DNA of 64,000 nt from CAWCCP01 sp963701245 (lineage in GTDB: Bacteria; Patescibacteriota; Saccharimonadia; Saccharimonadales; UBA4665). Below the pieces are notes generated by a model. It saw nothing but the letters and a program-made list of their open reading frames with translations. It searched no databases and was not told the origin of the DNA. Where the stretch lies: assembly GCA_963701245.1 (NCBI GenBank), contig OY969576.1, positions 1,736,001 through 1,800,000 of the forward strand. The letters run 5' to 3'. Shown here one piece after another: positions 16,378-25,558 of this stretch (the stretch's first letter is position 1; each line of letters opens with the position of its first letter). The position numbers were made by a program, and so were the translations under genes.

Positions 16378-19032
16378 ATGACTGAGGCAGCATCGTCACC
16401 GAAGAAAAAATTTGTTATTATCGATGGTAAATCAGTTTTTTACCGTGGCTATTACGCAATGCCAAATTTGACCACCAAAGAAGGTAAACCAACAGGCGGG
16501 GTATTCGGATTTGCGACCATGGCCTTGGAAGTTATAAAGCGGCTCAAGCCCGATTACGTAGCAGTGGCATGGGATAAACCCAAAACAAATATCCGTAGGC
16601 GGTTGGAAATGTATCCTGAATACAAAGCTGGACGCAAACCTGCTCCACCGGATTTTTATGAACAAGTACCGATCCTCCATGAATTATTAACTGCCTTTGG
16701 CTGGCCTCTTTATGAATTAGATGATTATGAGGCCGACGATATAATGGGTAGTTTAGCGGTTCAAGCTACCCAAAAAGGTCTGGAAACACTACTCGTTACA
16801 TCTGATATGGATATGTTGCAACTAGTCAATGATAGTGTTCATGTCTTTGCGCTCAAAACTGGATTATCTAATATAGAATTGTACTCACCAAAAAGCTTTG
16901 AGGCTAAATACGGCATCAATGTTAGCCAATTTCTCGATTTAAAATCGCTCAAAGGTGATTCTTCGGATAATATTCCGGGTGTCCCGGGGATTGGCGAAAA
17001 AGGTGCCATTGATTTGCTCAAAACGTATAAAACCCTGGATAATATTTACGATAACTTACCGCTCGTCAAAGATGCTACCAGAAAAAAACTTGAAGCCGGC
17101 AAAGATCTCGCCTATCTTAGTAAAAAACTAGCATCTATTTGGATTGACGCTCCGATTAAGCTCGATTTGCACGAAGTAGATGGCAGTACTGCTGATCCTG
17201 TGAAGATCGCCGAATTACTACAAAATTTAGAATTTCGAAGTCTCGTGCGTCAGCTACCCGAAGTAATGCATGTTCCCTCAAATAATTTACCGACAAATCA
17301 AAATATCACACTCCCGGCTGGCACGTGTATTGTGATTGATTCGGTCAAAAAATTACAATCGATTCACTTATCCGATGCGAAATATGCATTTGTACATAGC
17401 CGGGCAGCAGGCAAACATGGAAGAGATCCACAATTATTGGCAATCAGCTTAGACGGCGAAACAATATATGCCATTGACCTTACCAAAATTACCCCTGTAG
17501 AACTAAAAAAAGCCTTCCCGGCGTTGCCGCCGCTTATTGGCTACGACGTAAAGTCGACTCTTAAAGTTCTGTTGGCGTTCGATCAGACTATGCCTGCCGT
17601 GCAACATGATGTGCTAGTAGGCGCTTTCTTGTTGAATTCGTTACGTCGTGAACAAAGCTTAACTGAATTGGCGGAAGCCGATTTGGGCTATAGCGGTTCA
17701 TCTTTCGAAAACTTGGATGTCAGTGAATTGCTCGGTCGCATTACAGACATCATGGCAGTTATTAAAGGGCTGTATGAAAAGCAAAATGCCAATCTTGCCA
17801 AACTTAAAAAACTAGCTTCATTAGCACGTACTATAGAATGGCCAGTCATACCCGTACTTGCGCGCATGGAATTTATCGGGATCGAACTGGATACCGGCTA
17901 TCTAAAAAAGTTCTCTGAACAAGTGAGCGATCTTATTTCTGATACTGAGCAACAAATTTATGGCTATGCTGACGAAGAATTTAATATCGGGTCACCTGGT
18001 CAATTGGCGGAAGTATTGTTCAATAAATTGCACCTGCCGACACAAGGTATTAAAAGAGGTAAAACCGGTTTCAGTACCGCTGCAAGTGAGCTGGATAAAT
18101 TACGAGGAGTGCATCCAATTATTGATGTCATCACTCAATATAGGGAAGTCGCCAAGTTAAAAAATACCTATGTAGATACATTGCCATTGTTAGTTGACGA
18201 AAATTCTCGTATTCATACTACCTTCAATTTAACGATTGCCCAAACGGGTCGATTAAGTTCAACAGATCCAAATTTGCAGAACATACCCACCCGAACCGAT
18301 TTAGGTCGAAATATTCGCACGGCCTTTATAGCCGGACCTGGAAATCGCTTAGTCAGCGCAGATTATTCTCAGTTTGAACTGCGCTTAGCTGCAGTATTGG
18401 CAGACGATAAAGAATTAATCGATATGTTTAATCGTGGTGCCGATATACATACTGCGACAGCTGCTCAGGTGTATAGTCGTGAATTAGAAGATGTCACTAA
18501 ACAAATGCGTCGAGCTGCAAAGGTCATTAATTTCGGCATTTTATATGGAATGAGCCCTCATGGATTAATGATAGCTACTGGTATGACGCATGAACAGGCA
18601 GTTGATTTTATTGATAAATATAAAAAGTTACGGCAGCCTTTGTTTGACTATATAGAAAAGATTAGAGAACAAGCAAAAGATAAGGGATATGTGGAGACAC
18701 TTCTCGGTCGCCGACGCCCAATGCCAGATATTACGTCGAATAATTTCGTAGTACGACAAGCTGCCGAGCGTGCCGCCATAAATATGCCAATACAAGGCAC
18801 TGAAGCGGATCTTATGAAATTAGCTATGGTAAAACTAGACTCTGCTCTCGGAAATTTTGGTCCTGTATGTAATATGCTCATTCAAATTCATGATTCGATA
18901 CTCGTGGAATGCTCTGAACAGATAGTCGATCAGGTATCACAAGAACTCAAAACTATTATGGAGTCAGTCTATAAGTTGCCGGTTCGACTAGATGTTGATG
19001 TGACGACTGGGCAGAACTGGGGCGAATTATAA
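16378..19032 (+). CDS. polA: DNA polymerase I
   Basis: A full-length Pol I of about 884 residues. The N-terminal 5'-3' exonuclease is intact (VIIDGKSVFYRGYYAMP; DDYEADDIMGSLA; LKGDSSDNIPGVPGIGEKGA). The central 3'-5' exonuclease-like domain lacks the catalytic DxE motif, so proofreading is probably lost. The polymerase domain has motif A (SADYSQFELRLAA), motif B (RRAAKVINFGILYG) and motif C (IQIHDSILVE). It fills gaps in repair and Okazaki fragment processing. A TATACT box ends 3 nt before one ATG (16372) and 9 nt before the next (16378); I chose the latter. Confidence 0.95.
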   Translation: MTEAASSPKKKFVIIDGKSVFYRGYYAMPNLTTKEGKPTGGVFGFATMALEVIKRLKPDYVAVAWDKPKTNIRRRLEMYPEYKAGRKPAPPDFYEQVPILHELLTAFGWPLYELDDYEADDIMGSLAVQATQKGLETLLVTSDMDMLQLVNDSVHVFALKTGLSNIELYSPKSFEAKYGINVSQFLDLKSLKGDSSDNIPGVPGIGEKGAIDLLKTYKTLDNIYDNLPLVKDATRKKLEAGKDLAYLSKKLASIWIDAPIKLDLHEVDGSTADPVKIAELLQNLEFRSLVRQLPEVMHVPSNNLPTNQNITLPAGTCIVIDSVKKLQSIHLSDAKYAFVHSRAAGKHGRDPQLLAISLDGETIYAIDLTKITPVELKKAFPALPPLIGYDVKSTLKVLLAFDQTMPAVQHDVLVGAFLLNSLRREQSLTELAEADLGYSGSSFENLDVSELLGRITDIMAVIKGLYEKQNANLAKLKKLASLARTIEWPVIPVLARMEFIGIELDTGYLKKFSEQVSDLISDTEQQIYGYADEEFNIGSPGQLAEVLFNKLHLPTQGIKRGKTGFSTAASELDKLRGVHPIIDVITQYREVAKLKNTYVDTLPLLVDENSRIHTTFNLTIAQTGRLSSTDPNLQNIPTRTDLGRNIRTAFIAGPGNRLVSADYSQFELRLAAVLADDKELIDMFNRGADIHTATAAQVYSRELEDVTKQMRRAAKVINFGILYGMSPHGLMIATGMTHEQAVDFIDKYKKLRQPLFDYIEKIREQAKDKGYVETLLGRRRPMPDITSNNFVVRQAAERAAINMPIQGTEADLMKLAMVKLDSALGNFGPVCNMLIQIHDSILVECSEQIVDQVSQELKTIMESVYKLPVRLDVDVTTGQNWGEL

Positions 19033-19181
19033 TTTATTAATGGACTTCATTGCATCTCAAGCTTGAATTGCAAGGATAACTGATATATGATGTAGCGGAT
19101 TAAATCCGGGTGGTAGTGATAAGTACTAATAGAGAAGTCGTACCTCGATGTACTAAAATTAATGCACCAAGGAGCTAACTC

Positions 19182-20249
19182 ATGCATAGAATGTATACAC
19201 CTGATATGCCAATTGTCGTCGGAGATGTCGGCGTAATAGCATATGGTGGAACTCATGCCCGCAGAGCTGTGAATACTACAGACGGGACGATTGAAAATCT
19301 ACCTGATGTCGATACACCACAGGACCGAGACGGTTTCGTTAATTGGCTAGCTGAGCAGACACTAAAAATGCACCGAGTCGATGCTGTGCATGATATAGTC
19401 GTAACGTTTCCTGGTCCAACACACAAGGTTGGCAAGCGGACTGTTATTGGCCCGACGGTAAATATTAAATTTTTGGATAAAGATACCATGGTTCTTGAAG
19501 AAGAATTAGCTAGTGGCGAACTTGGCGATTTACTAAATGCAAACAAAGTAACAGTTTTAGCTGGCAATGATGGTCTCGAACATGCCGCTGCCGGTGCTTT
19601 TCTGGCTGTCGAGGGTACACTTTTATTCGGCGAACAACCTAAAGGTGAGGTTGATGCAAAGACAGACTATTATCACACGGTTTCTTCGCTCGCTATTGGA
19701 ACTGGAATTGGCGGTGATACAGTTCAATTAGTACCAAATAAGTTTTTCCAACGTCGAGCCGGTGATGGAAATCTGGTACCCGTCTATCGGCCATTAGGTT
19801 CGTTAAATGAATGGGGACATCTCGTAGCTGGAGGTGAACATAATCCGGGCAATAATCCTGATATTGATTATGAAACTCTCTATGCCAGTCCTGCACTAAA
19901 TGCCAACACGGACTTTGGACAAACTGCTTTTGAGGCTACAGGCAATAAGGATGCTCCGATTTGGCGATTTGCAGGAAGAGGTTATGGCGATTTGATTGGA
20001 ATAGTTGCTCTTACTGACAATCCCGATTTGCTGGTCATAGCTGGCGGCTTTGGTAGTAGAGAACATGATAATTTTGCTCCTCATATGCATGACCGAATAG
20101 GAGAACTAATAGCTAGTCGCAACATTAATTTGAGAATGGCGTTGCAGGCAATGAACGTAGCGAAAGTAAGTATCGCACAGGCCGACACGTCTGAATTGTA
20201 CGGTGCACCGGTATTAATTGCCGCACATAAACTTGAGTTAGCTAGTTAG
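19182..20249 (+). CDS. ROK family protein (sugar kinase-like)
   Basis: A 355-residue protein of the ROK/ASKHA fold: phosphate-binding VVGDVGVIAYGGTHARRAV near the N-terminus, VTFPGPTHKVG, the glycine-rich ATP segment IGTGIGGDTVQL at about 167-178, and LNEWGHLVAGG resembling the ROK ExGH zinc/sugar motif region. Likely a glucokinase-type or N-acetylhexosamine kinase; substrate not determinable. The start is supported by AAGGAG with 7 nt spacing. It differs from canonical ROK proteins in spacing around the first motif, so an atypical member or non-kinase is possible. Confidence 0.65.
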   Translation: MHRMYTPDMPIVVGDVGVIAYGGTHARRAVNTTDGTIENLPDVDTPQDRDGFVNWLAEQTLKMHRVDAVHDIVVTFPGPTHKVGKRTVIGPTVNIKFLDKDTMVLEEELASGELGDLLNANKVTVLAGNDGLEHAAAGAFLAVEGTLLFGEQPKGEVDAKTDYYHTVSSLAIGTGIGGDTVQLVPNKFFQRRAGDGNLVPVYRPLGSLNEWGHLVAGGEHNPGNNPDIDYETLYASPALNANTDFGQTAFEATGNKDAPIWRFAGRGYGDLIGIVALTDNPDLLVIAGGFGSREHDNFAPHMHDRIGELIASRNINLRMALQAMNVAKVSIAQADTSELYGAPVLIAAHKLELAS

Positions 20250-20412
20250 TGCGATTGCGAAGATCGTCATAATATCCGAATAGCTAGCATTCTGTTGCAT
20301 GCTTTGACACGTTGGCCCTTCGAGACAAAACTATGTCCACCAAAAAGCAATCGTGGCATGCAAAATATTGAACAACATGTTTTTATGCGACACGCATTCG
20401 TTCGACATTTAC

Positions 20413-20850
20413 CTAGGACTTTATCCGATGGTGAGGATGCTGTTTTGTCACGATTCGACCACCACCTGATTTCATTAACTTATAAGCTAAGGTAATTACC
20501 CAAATACTTAAACAAAAGTCTATGGCGCTCGTACAAAAATTGAGCACATCAGTCGCATGCAATGCATTGAATATAGCGACCACTGCTATTAAGAACTCCG
20601 CTGCGATAAGTGCCTGCGCAAGTCGTTTGTTTCGGTGTTCTTGAGCGGTATAGCCAAGGACCCACACAAAGGCAAACCAGATGGAGATAAGCATAAAAAA
20701 TATCAGCGAAACGATCAGGTTACTGACACAGTCACCACTGTGATCGTAGCACTTAGATACGATCGATACGGTACCGGTACCAATATTCAAAAATACTAGA
20801 GTTACGAATTGAATAAGCGTGGCAATTGACGTCTGATAGGTAAGCTTCAT
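20413..20850 (-). CDS. hypothetical membrane protein with four transmembrane helices
   Basis: A 145-residue protein. Four hydrophobic segments are visible: about 8-30 (IATLIQFVTLVFLNIGTGTV), 43-67 (NLIVSLIFFMLISIWFAFVW), 78-97 (QALIAAEFLIAVVAIFNAL) and 105-125. The tail is basic and His-rich (RIVTKQHPHHRIKS). No family is recognised. It is isolated on the minus strand between two plus-strand genes. Confidence 0.55.
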   Translation of the reverse strand: MKLTYQTSIATLIQFVTLVFLNIGTGTVSIVSKCYDHSGDCVSNLIVSLIFFMLISIWFAFVWVLGYTAQEHRNKRLAQALIAAEFLIAVVAIFNALHATDVLNFCTSAIDFCLSIWVITLAYKLMKSGGGRIVTKQHPHHRIKS

Positions 20851-20955
20851 GCTTATTCATAGTACTACGACACGAAACTATTATCACAAGCATTGCTAAA
20901 AGTTATAAAAAGTGTTAATATAAAGTAAGTTATTTATAGTGGTGGCGACAACACG

Positions 20956-21510
20956 ATGCGATACTATATTGGATTTCTAATTACTATAGGTTTGGTTATT
21001 GTTTTGATTCTGCTGCTTTTTGCTGGCGGTGGCAGTAAGTCAAAAACTGCTGCGCCTATGAAAAAATTAAACAGTTATGCAACGACTGATGCACAAGTAA
21101 GTATTACCGTTGATGGTCCGATAGTCGCTGATTCGCTCCACCAATCTTACCGCATTATAATTAGTAATTCTGATGCAACATTTGAAGCCTTCCAGGGATA
21201 TAACGATACGCTCATTAATATTCGAAGTTACCCGAATAATGTGAATGCCTACTATGCATTTTTAAGTTCTCTTACAATTGCCGGTTTTACGAGTGGCGAT
21301 AAAAGCCCGACAGTAGCCAATGATACGGGATTATGCCCGCAAGGCAACCGAACCGATTATCGAATGACACAAGATGGCCAGAGTTTACTACACTACTGGT
21401 CAACGACTTGTGGATCGGCGACATATACTGGCAGTATCAGTTTAACGATGTGGTTGTTTCATAACCAGATTCCAAATTATGGCCAGCTGACATCTAATTT
21501 GAACGTTTAA
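20956..21510 (+). CDS. membrane-anchored extracytoplasmic hypothetical protein
   Basis: A 184-residue protein with an N-terminal membrane helix (YYIGFLITIGLVIVLILLLF, residues 3-22) followed by GGGSKSK and a soluble domain of about 150 residues with two late cysteines (GLCPQG, TTCGSA) that could form a disulfide outside the cell. The domain has a beta-rich pattern and is not recognised. Probably anchored in the membrane facing outward. Confidence 0.6.
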   Translation: MRYYIGFLITIGLVIVLILLLFAGGGSKSKTAAPMKKLNSYATTDAQVSITVDGPIVADSLHQSYRIIISNSDATFEAFQGYNDTLINIRSYPNNVNAYYAFLSSLTIAGFTSGDKSPTVANDTGLCPQGNRTDYRMTQDGQSLLHYWSTTCGSATYTGSISLTMWLFHNQIPNYGQLTSNLNV

Positions 21511-21581
21511 TACAAGAATACCCTTAGCTATATCCCTGTAGAGGGTCTCCGAGTTACTCGAGAGGCGTATAATCAGTAGGA

Positions 21582-22169
21582 ATGGTACGTGCAATCATTT
21601 TTGACTGTTTTGGAGTTTTAGTTGGTAGAGGGTTCGACGAAACGTACCGGAGTGTTGGGGGCGAACCGAATAAAGACCATGAATTTATAAAAAGTATGCT
21701 GGGCCGAACCAATCTTGGCCTCATCTCTCCTGTAGAATTTCGCGAAGAAATGATCCATCACCTGGGTATCACTGAATCTGACTGGCGAGAAGCTTTAAAG
21801 CGTGCTGAGCAGCCAGATTACGATCTCTTAGACTATATCGAAACACTTCATAAAACATACAAAATTGCCATATTAAGTAATGCCAACAAAGGCGTTGTAC
21901 AGCGAAAGTTAGGTGAAGAATGTCTGCAAAAGTGCTTTGATGCGGTCGTTATTTCGGCGGAGGTTGGCACGGTGAAACCTGATCCCGAGATTTATTATCA
22001 TGCCGCCAATCAGCTTGGCGTAGAGCCGAATGAATGCATTTTTATTGATGATCTTGATGGCTATGTTCGTGCCGCCGAGAGTGTCGGCATGAAAGGTATA
22101 CTCTTTCATAGTCTTGATCAGCTCAAAACTGATCTACTGCGCCTCTTACAATCTCCCTCAAACAATTAA
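21582..22169 (+). CDS. HAD superfamily hydrolase (subfamily IA)
   Basis: A 195-residue HAD hydrolase. Motif I is IIFDCFGVLV (residues 5-14; nucleophile Asp 8, with Cys in the second position), motif II is ILSNA, motif III includes the Lys in VGTVKPDPEIY, and motif IV is CIFIDDLDGYV. A DxFGV motif with a cap between motifs I and II fits the IA/variant 3 phosphatases or epoxide hydrolase N-terminal-like proteins. Substrate unknown. TATAAT at 21568-21573 lies 8 nt before the start, implying a leaderless mRNA. Its 3' end overlaps the convergent DciA-like gene by 12 bp. Confidence 0.8.
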   Translation: MVRAIIFDCFGVLVGRGFDETYRSVGGEPNKDHEFIKSMLGRTNLGLISPVEFREEMIHHLGITESDWREALKRAEQPDYDLLDYIETLHKTYKIAILSNANKGVVQRKLGEECLQKCFDAVVISAEVGTVKPDPEIYYHAANQLGVEPNECIFIDDLDGYVRAAESVGMKGILFHSLDQLKTDLLRLLQSPSNN

Positions 22170-22394
22170 AAATATTAATCTTTTTTTAGTTTCGCAGAGC
22201 TTTTGTATCTCAGGTATACGTAAACGGAGGGTATTCGCGAGGGCGGCATTCGGTACCATAATAGTAATCGTTTTATCGTGTACAACTACTTCTACTTTCG
22301 AATTGAAAGTTGCGTAAACATATTTTTTTATATGCTGTATTTCATCAGGTTCATGAAATTCTTTGTTGTTGAGTATGCTTTGCAGACTATTCAT
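22158..22394 (-). CDS. DciA-like (DUF721) small protein
   Basis: A 78-residue protein whose core (VEVVVHDKTITIMVPNAALANTLRLRIPEIQKL) follows the conserved DUF721/DciA pattern of strand, hydrophobic NxxLAxxLRL and a following helix. DciA is the ancestral helicase loader that works with DnaB at replication initiation in bacteria lacking DnaC/DnaI. If correct, this would be a minimal DciA. The family assignment rests on pattern recognition only; many CPR genomes carry similarly short copies. Confidence 0.5.
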   Translation of the reverse strand: MNSLQSILNNKEFHEPDEIQHIKKYVYATFNSKVEVVVHDKTITIMVPNAALANTLRLRIPEIQKLCETKKRLIFLIV

Positions 22395-22413
22395 AGTATC
22401 AGTATAGCTGTGA

Positions 22414-24168
22414 TTAATTTAACTCGAGAAGATCTTTCCTAATGGTGAAATCGAAAGGTAATGCACCACCTGTAGAATCAAGAGGGTGAGATCGAAGCTG
22501 TGCTGCAACTACAAGACCTCTGGTTGGAAAGTTGCCGACATTCTTATATTCACCGGTTTCTAAAATGTCTTCAGGCGCAGCAGGGTTTTCTGCATTTACA
22601 CGTTCGTCAATCGTGCCAGTTGTTTGAAATTGAACCAAACTGCCCATCAAGAAACTTTCGTAGGCTCTTACGGCAAGTGCTAGGGCCCGTTCTCCTTCCT
22701 CTCCGCCTGCTAATCCATGTCCTGCTCTTTCTAATCCTCGTATTACTACGTGCGCGGTCATTGCCCAATCAGTCATTGCGCCCCAACTTTGTCGTGATCG
22801 ATTTAATGTCGTCACAACCCCACCTTTCCGAACATAATCCTCGAGGGCTTGTCGTACACCATCGACGCGATCAGGGGTAACGATACCAACATATAGCGGA
22901 TATGCCATATTGGCATCCGGCTCTGCCCAAGTGCCGTCTGCATATCGGTCTTGGTAGGTTCTATTTTTGGGATGGTAAAGATGCCTGTTCATAGCTTCTA
23001 CGCGTTCCATCGCGCTGCTATGGAAAAATCGAGCTAGTTCCATATCACCACCATCGCGGTAGGCTTGTGCCATGAGAAACTCATCGTAGGCCAGCAAGCT
23101 GTTGATAGTTACAGACATCCTACCGACGGTTTGTATAGAGTACAAATTCTGACCGTCAGCCAATTGTCCGCCATGAAAGTCGTTACCCATTAATGCCCCG
23201 CCGCGTATATTGTCATAGAACGCTCGCATCTCGGCTTGGTATGCTTCTCCAGTCAACTTTTTGGCTTGCGCGCGCATATGGGCTAACTTTATATCTTCAA
23301 GATACATTTCAGGTCGGGGGGTTGATCCAGTACTACCAACGCCTTCCAAATAACTGCCGTCGTCTAGCAAAAAAGAGAAGTTACTCATGCCAGTGTCTCC
23401 CAACGGTAATTCAGCTAGATTGACTCTTCCGGCAGTCCAGGTAGTCCAGTTTTTGACCATTATCGGTAAAAATTCCTGTAAAACTTGAGGTCCTTCAATC
23501 CCTGCTAAGTTACTAAACACATGGCCATCGAGTGGAGGGTGAGGTCGATCAGCGATAACTCGCAGGCCTGAATTAGCCAACGACCCCGTTTTGTTAATAA
23601 CAGTGGCTACATTTTCAGCAGTAGCTCTTACGCGTTCTTGATCACCTAGGGCTCTCAGTCCTTCTTGGTCGAAAAAACTATCCCAACCCCAAAATGGACG
23701 CTGAAATCTATCTCCTGAACCGATATGGGGTGCTCCTAATCCAATATGAGTTGGGGTATCGTCTGGTATATGTTGTTCATTCAGGCTGACTATTGCCAAA
23801 ATATGTCTCGCCATTCCCTCAGGTGTACGTTCGCTCGTCGGTGCAACAAGTTGCTCAACTTCTCCTGGTCGTTGCCAATTGTCGTGAAAAAATTTTAAAT
23901 CTAAAGGGCCAGGGTTTAATTGATAATCTGGAGTTGCTTCAAGTTCGGCATGATCATATCCGATCCGGGCCCACGTAGCTTCAATTGACTCGCCGTCTCG
24001 ACGTTTTGGTTCAGCTACCACGAGTGTCATGCCATCATCAAGGCCATCTGGAAACGCATCAGTCTTGCGGACATTTTGATATAAGCTTTGTAACCCGTAG
24101 CTTTCAGGATAAGGAACAAATAGCGGAGTGCTTGGTCCGGGGTCGGGAAGCATATCTGGGCGTAACAT
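22414..24168 (-). CDS. trehalase-like glycoside hydrolase (GH37/GH63-type alpha/alpha barrel)
   Basis: A 584-residue protein with no signal peptide, so presumably cytosolic. Motifs recall trehalase and other clan GH-G enzymes: RFQRPFWGWDSFF at about 180 (compare the WDxYF signature), SRQSWGAMTDWAM at about 460 (compare the QWDxPxGWAP region), and ILETGEYKNVGNFPTRGLVV near the C-terminus (compare GEYxxQxGF). It may hydrolyse trehalose or a related glucoside such as glucosylglycerate. The trehalose synthase/phosphatase gene lies 1.4 kb away, which supports a role in trehalose turnover. A weak AGGA precedes the start. Confidence 0.6.
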   Translation of the reverse strand: MLRPDMLPDPGPSTPLFVPYPESYGLQSLYQNVRKTDAFPDGLDDGMTLVVAEPKRRDGESIEATWARIGYDHAELEATPDYQLNPGPLDLKFFHDNWQRPGEVEQLVAPTSERTPEGMARHILAIVSLNEQHIPDDTPTHIGLGAPHIGSGDRFQRPFWGWDSFFDQEGLRALGDQERVRATAENVATVINKTGSLANSGLRVIADRPHPPLDGHVFSNLAGIEGPQVLQEFLPIMVKNWTTWTAGRVNLAELPLGDTGMSNFSFLLDDGSYLEGVGSTGSTPRPEMYLEDIKLAHMRAQAKKLTGEAYQAEMRAFYDNIRGGALMGNDFHGGQLADGQNLYSIQTVGRMSVTINSLLAYDEFLMAQAYRDGGDMELARFFHSSAMERVEAMNRHLYHPKNRTYQDRYADGTWAEPDANMAYPLYVGIVTPDRVDGVRQALEDYVRKGGVVTTLNRSRQSWGAMTDWAMTAHVVIRGLERAGHGLAGGEEGERALALAVRAYESFLMGSLVQFQTTGTIDERVNAENPAAPEDILETGEYKNVGNFPTRGLVVAAQLRSHPLDSTGGALPFDFTIRKDLLELN

Positions 24169-24642
24169 ATGTTATTTTTCCTATGTGTTTAAGAGTAAAA
24201 ATTACGAGACGTAGAACAAAGCATTTTTTAAAGCTTAAATTCTTGCATTGCTTGAAAGAAAATTAGGTGAGAATCTTGAGCTTAAATTTCTCTGTCTGCA
24301 AAGTCAACTATACCTTATATGCATTAATAAGCACATATATTACTGTGCAGCCAGCCTGATTGTCGACTAGCCACATTTATAAAACCTTTGTCTTACTAAT
24401 AAATCAAAATGAGATTATTAATATAATATTGCAAATAATTACTATAATTTTTACATTGATTAGCTTATTTTTATTAAAAAATGTGAGAATTTATACAAAT
24501 TACTTATTGAGTTCTAGTAGTATATATGTCATTTTTTTGACACCAAATGTGATTAAATTTTCTTTGCTGAAATGCTATTAGCCCCACAGTGATAGAGAAA
24601 TATTTAACTTTTTACTTAAGTTAAAATTGCTACTATATGTAA
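24169..24642. other. A/T-rich divergent intergenic region
   Basis: This 474 bp gap separates the divergent trehalase-like and mutM genes. It is clearly richer in A/T than its surroundings. It holds the extended -10 box TGC-TACTAT of mutM (24628-24636). A 73-codon hydrophobic open frame at 24360-24581 has no ribosome binding site and low-complexity A/T-driven composition, so I do not call it a gene. Nothing else is recognised. Confidence 0.5.
24628..24636 (+). promoter_or_regulatory. extended -10 of mutM
   Basis: TGC-TACTAT, with ATG 24643 6 nt downstream and no Shine-Dalgarno sequence. The same ten bases (TTGCTACTAT) precede the kinase-like gene at 12307. Confidence 0.5.
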
Positions 24643-25557
24643 ATGCCTGAATTACCTGAAGTAGAGACTGTCCGAATCGGTTTACAACAATTACTGCCTG
24701 GTCGGATCATAGAAGCGGTCAATTTTGATTGGCCAAAATCTTTTCCAAACGCCAGCGAAGATGTGAGGCTCTTTTTACTACAAGCGGAAATCGTCCAGGT
24801 TAAACGTCGTGCAAAAGTACTTATCATTGAGCTTAATAGCCAATATTCACTACTCATACATTTAAAAATGACCGGTCAACTTGTTTTTCGAAGTCAGGCA
24901 GAAAACTTCGGAGCAGGTCATCCAAATCAATCACTTGTTGGGAAGCTGCCCGACAAGTCTACACGAGTTACTGTTGCTTTTACAGACGGTAGTACACTGT
25001 ATTTTAATGACCAGCGTAAATTTGGTTGGATGAGATTAGTACCGACTATAGAAATCCAAAATCTCGACTTCTTTAAAAAAGTTGGCCCAGAACCGTTGTC
25101 CGCGGATTTTACATGGCAGGAATTAAGAGCTAGGGTACTTAGACGCAAAAATTCAAATATCAAAAGCGTTCTACTAGATCAAACAATTATTGCAGGGATA
25201 GGGAACATATATGCCGATGAATCACTTTGGGGTGCTCGCATTCACCCATTGACGCTAGTGAGAGATCTTTCACCCGGTAACTTTCGTCGGCTTTATGAGG
25301 AACTTATTATGGTACTTGAACTCGCCATTGAAAAAGGCGGCTCGACAGATAAAAACTATGTCAATGCTGAAGGCAAGCGGGGGAGTTATTTAACGTTTGC
25401 TGGTGTATTTCGACGTGAAGGTCAGGCTTGCCCTCGCTGTGGGACGATCGTTCAGAAAACACGAGTTGCCGGGCGAGGGACTCACATCTGCTCACATTGT
25501 CAGCGACTAAAAAAGCCTCAACGTTCCACGCGACTGGTTGCGACCGCTTCCGTTTAA
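24643..25557 (+). CDS. mutM: formamidopyrimidine-DNA glycosylase (Fpg/MutM)
   Basis: A bifunctional glycosylase/AP lyase that removes 8-oxoguanine and formamidopyrimidines. The mature N-terminus PELPEVETVR carries the catalytic Pro 2 and Glu 3; the conserved Lys lies in HLKMTGQLVF; the helix-two-turn-helix includes IAGIGNIYADE; and the C-terminal zinc finger is CPRCG...CSHC. Length (304 aa) is slightly above the family norm because of a basic tail after the finger (RLKKPQRSTRLVAT). Probably leaderless. The gene ends 1 nt before the convergent trehalose gene. Confidence 0.95.
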   Translation: MPELPEVETVRIGLQQLLPGRIIEAVNFDWPKSFPNASEDVRLFLLQAEIVQVKRRAKVLIIELNSQYSLLIHLKMTGQLVFRSQAENFGAGHPNQSLVGKLPDKSTRVTVAFTDGSTLYFNDQRKFGWMRLVPTIEIQNLDFFKKVGPEPLSADFTWQELRARVLRRKNSNIKSVLLDQTIIAGIGNIYADESLWGARIHPLTLVRDLSPGNFRRLYEELIMVLELAIEKGGSTDKNYVNAEGKRGSYLTFAGVFRREGQACPRCGTIVQKTRVAGRGTHICSHCQRLKKPQRSTRLVATASV

Positions 25558-25558
25558 T

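Noticed and set aside
24360..24581. 73-codon hydrophobic plus-strand frame
   Set aside because: Lies in a very A/T-rich gap, has no ribosome binding site or -10 box at the right distance, and its hydrophobicity follows from A/T codons.
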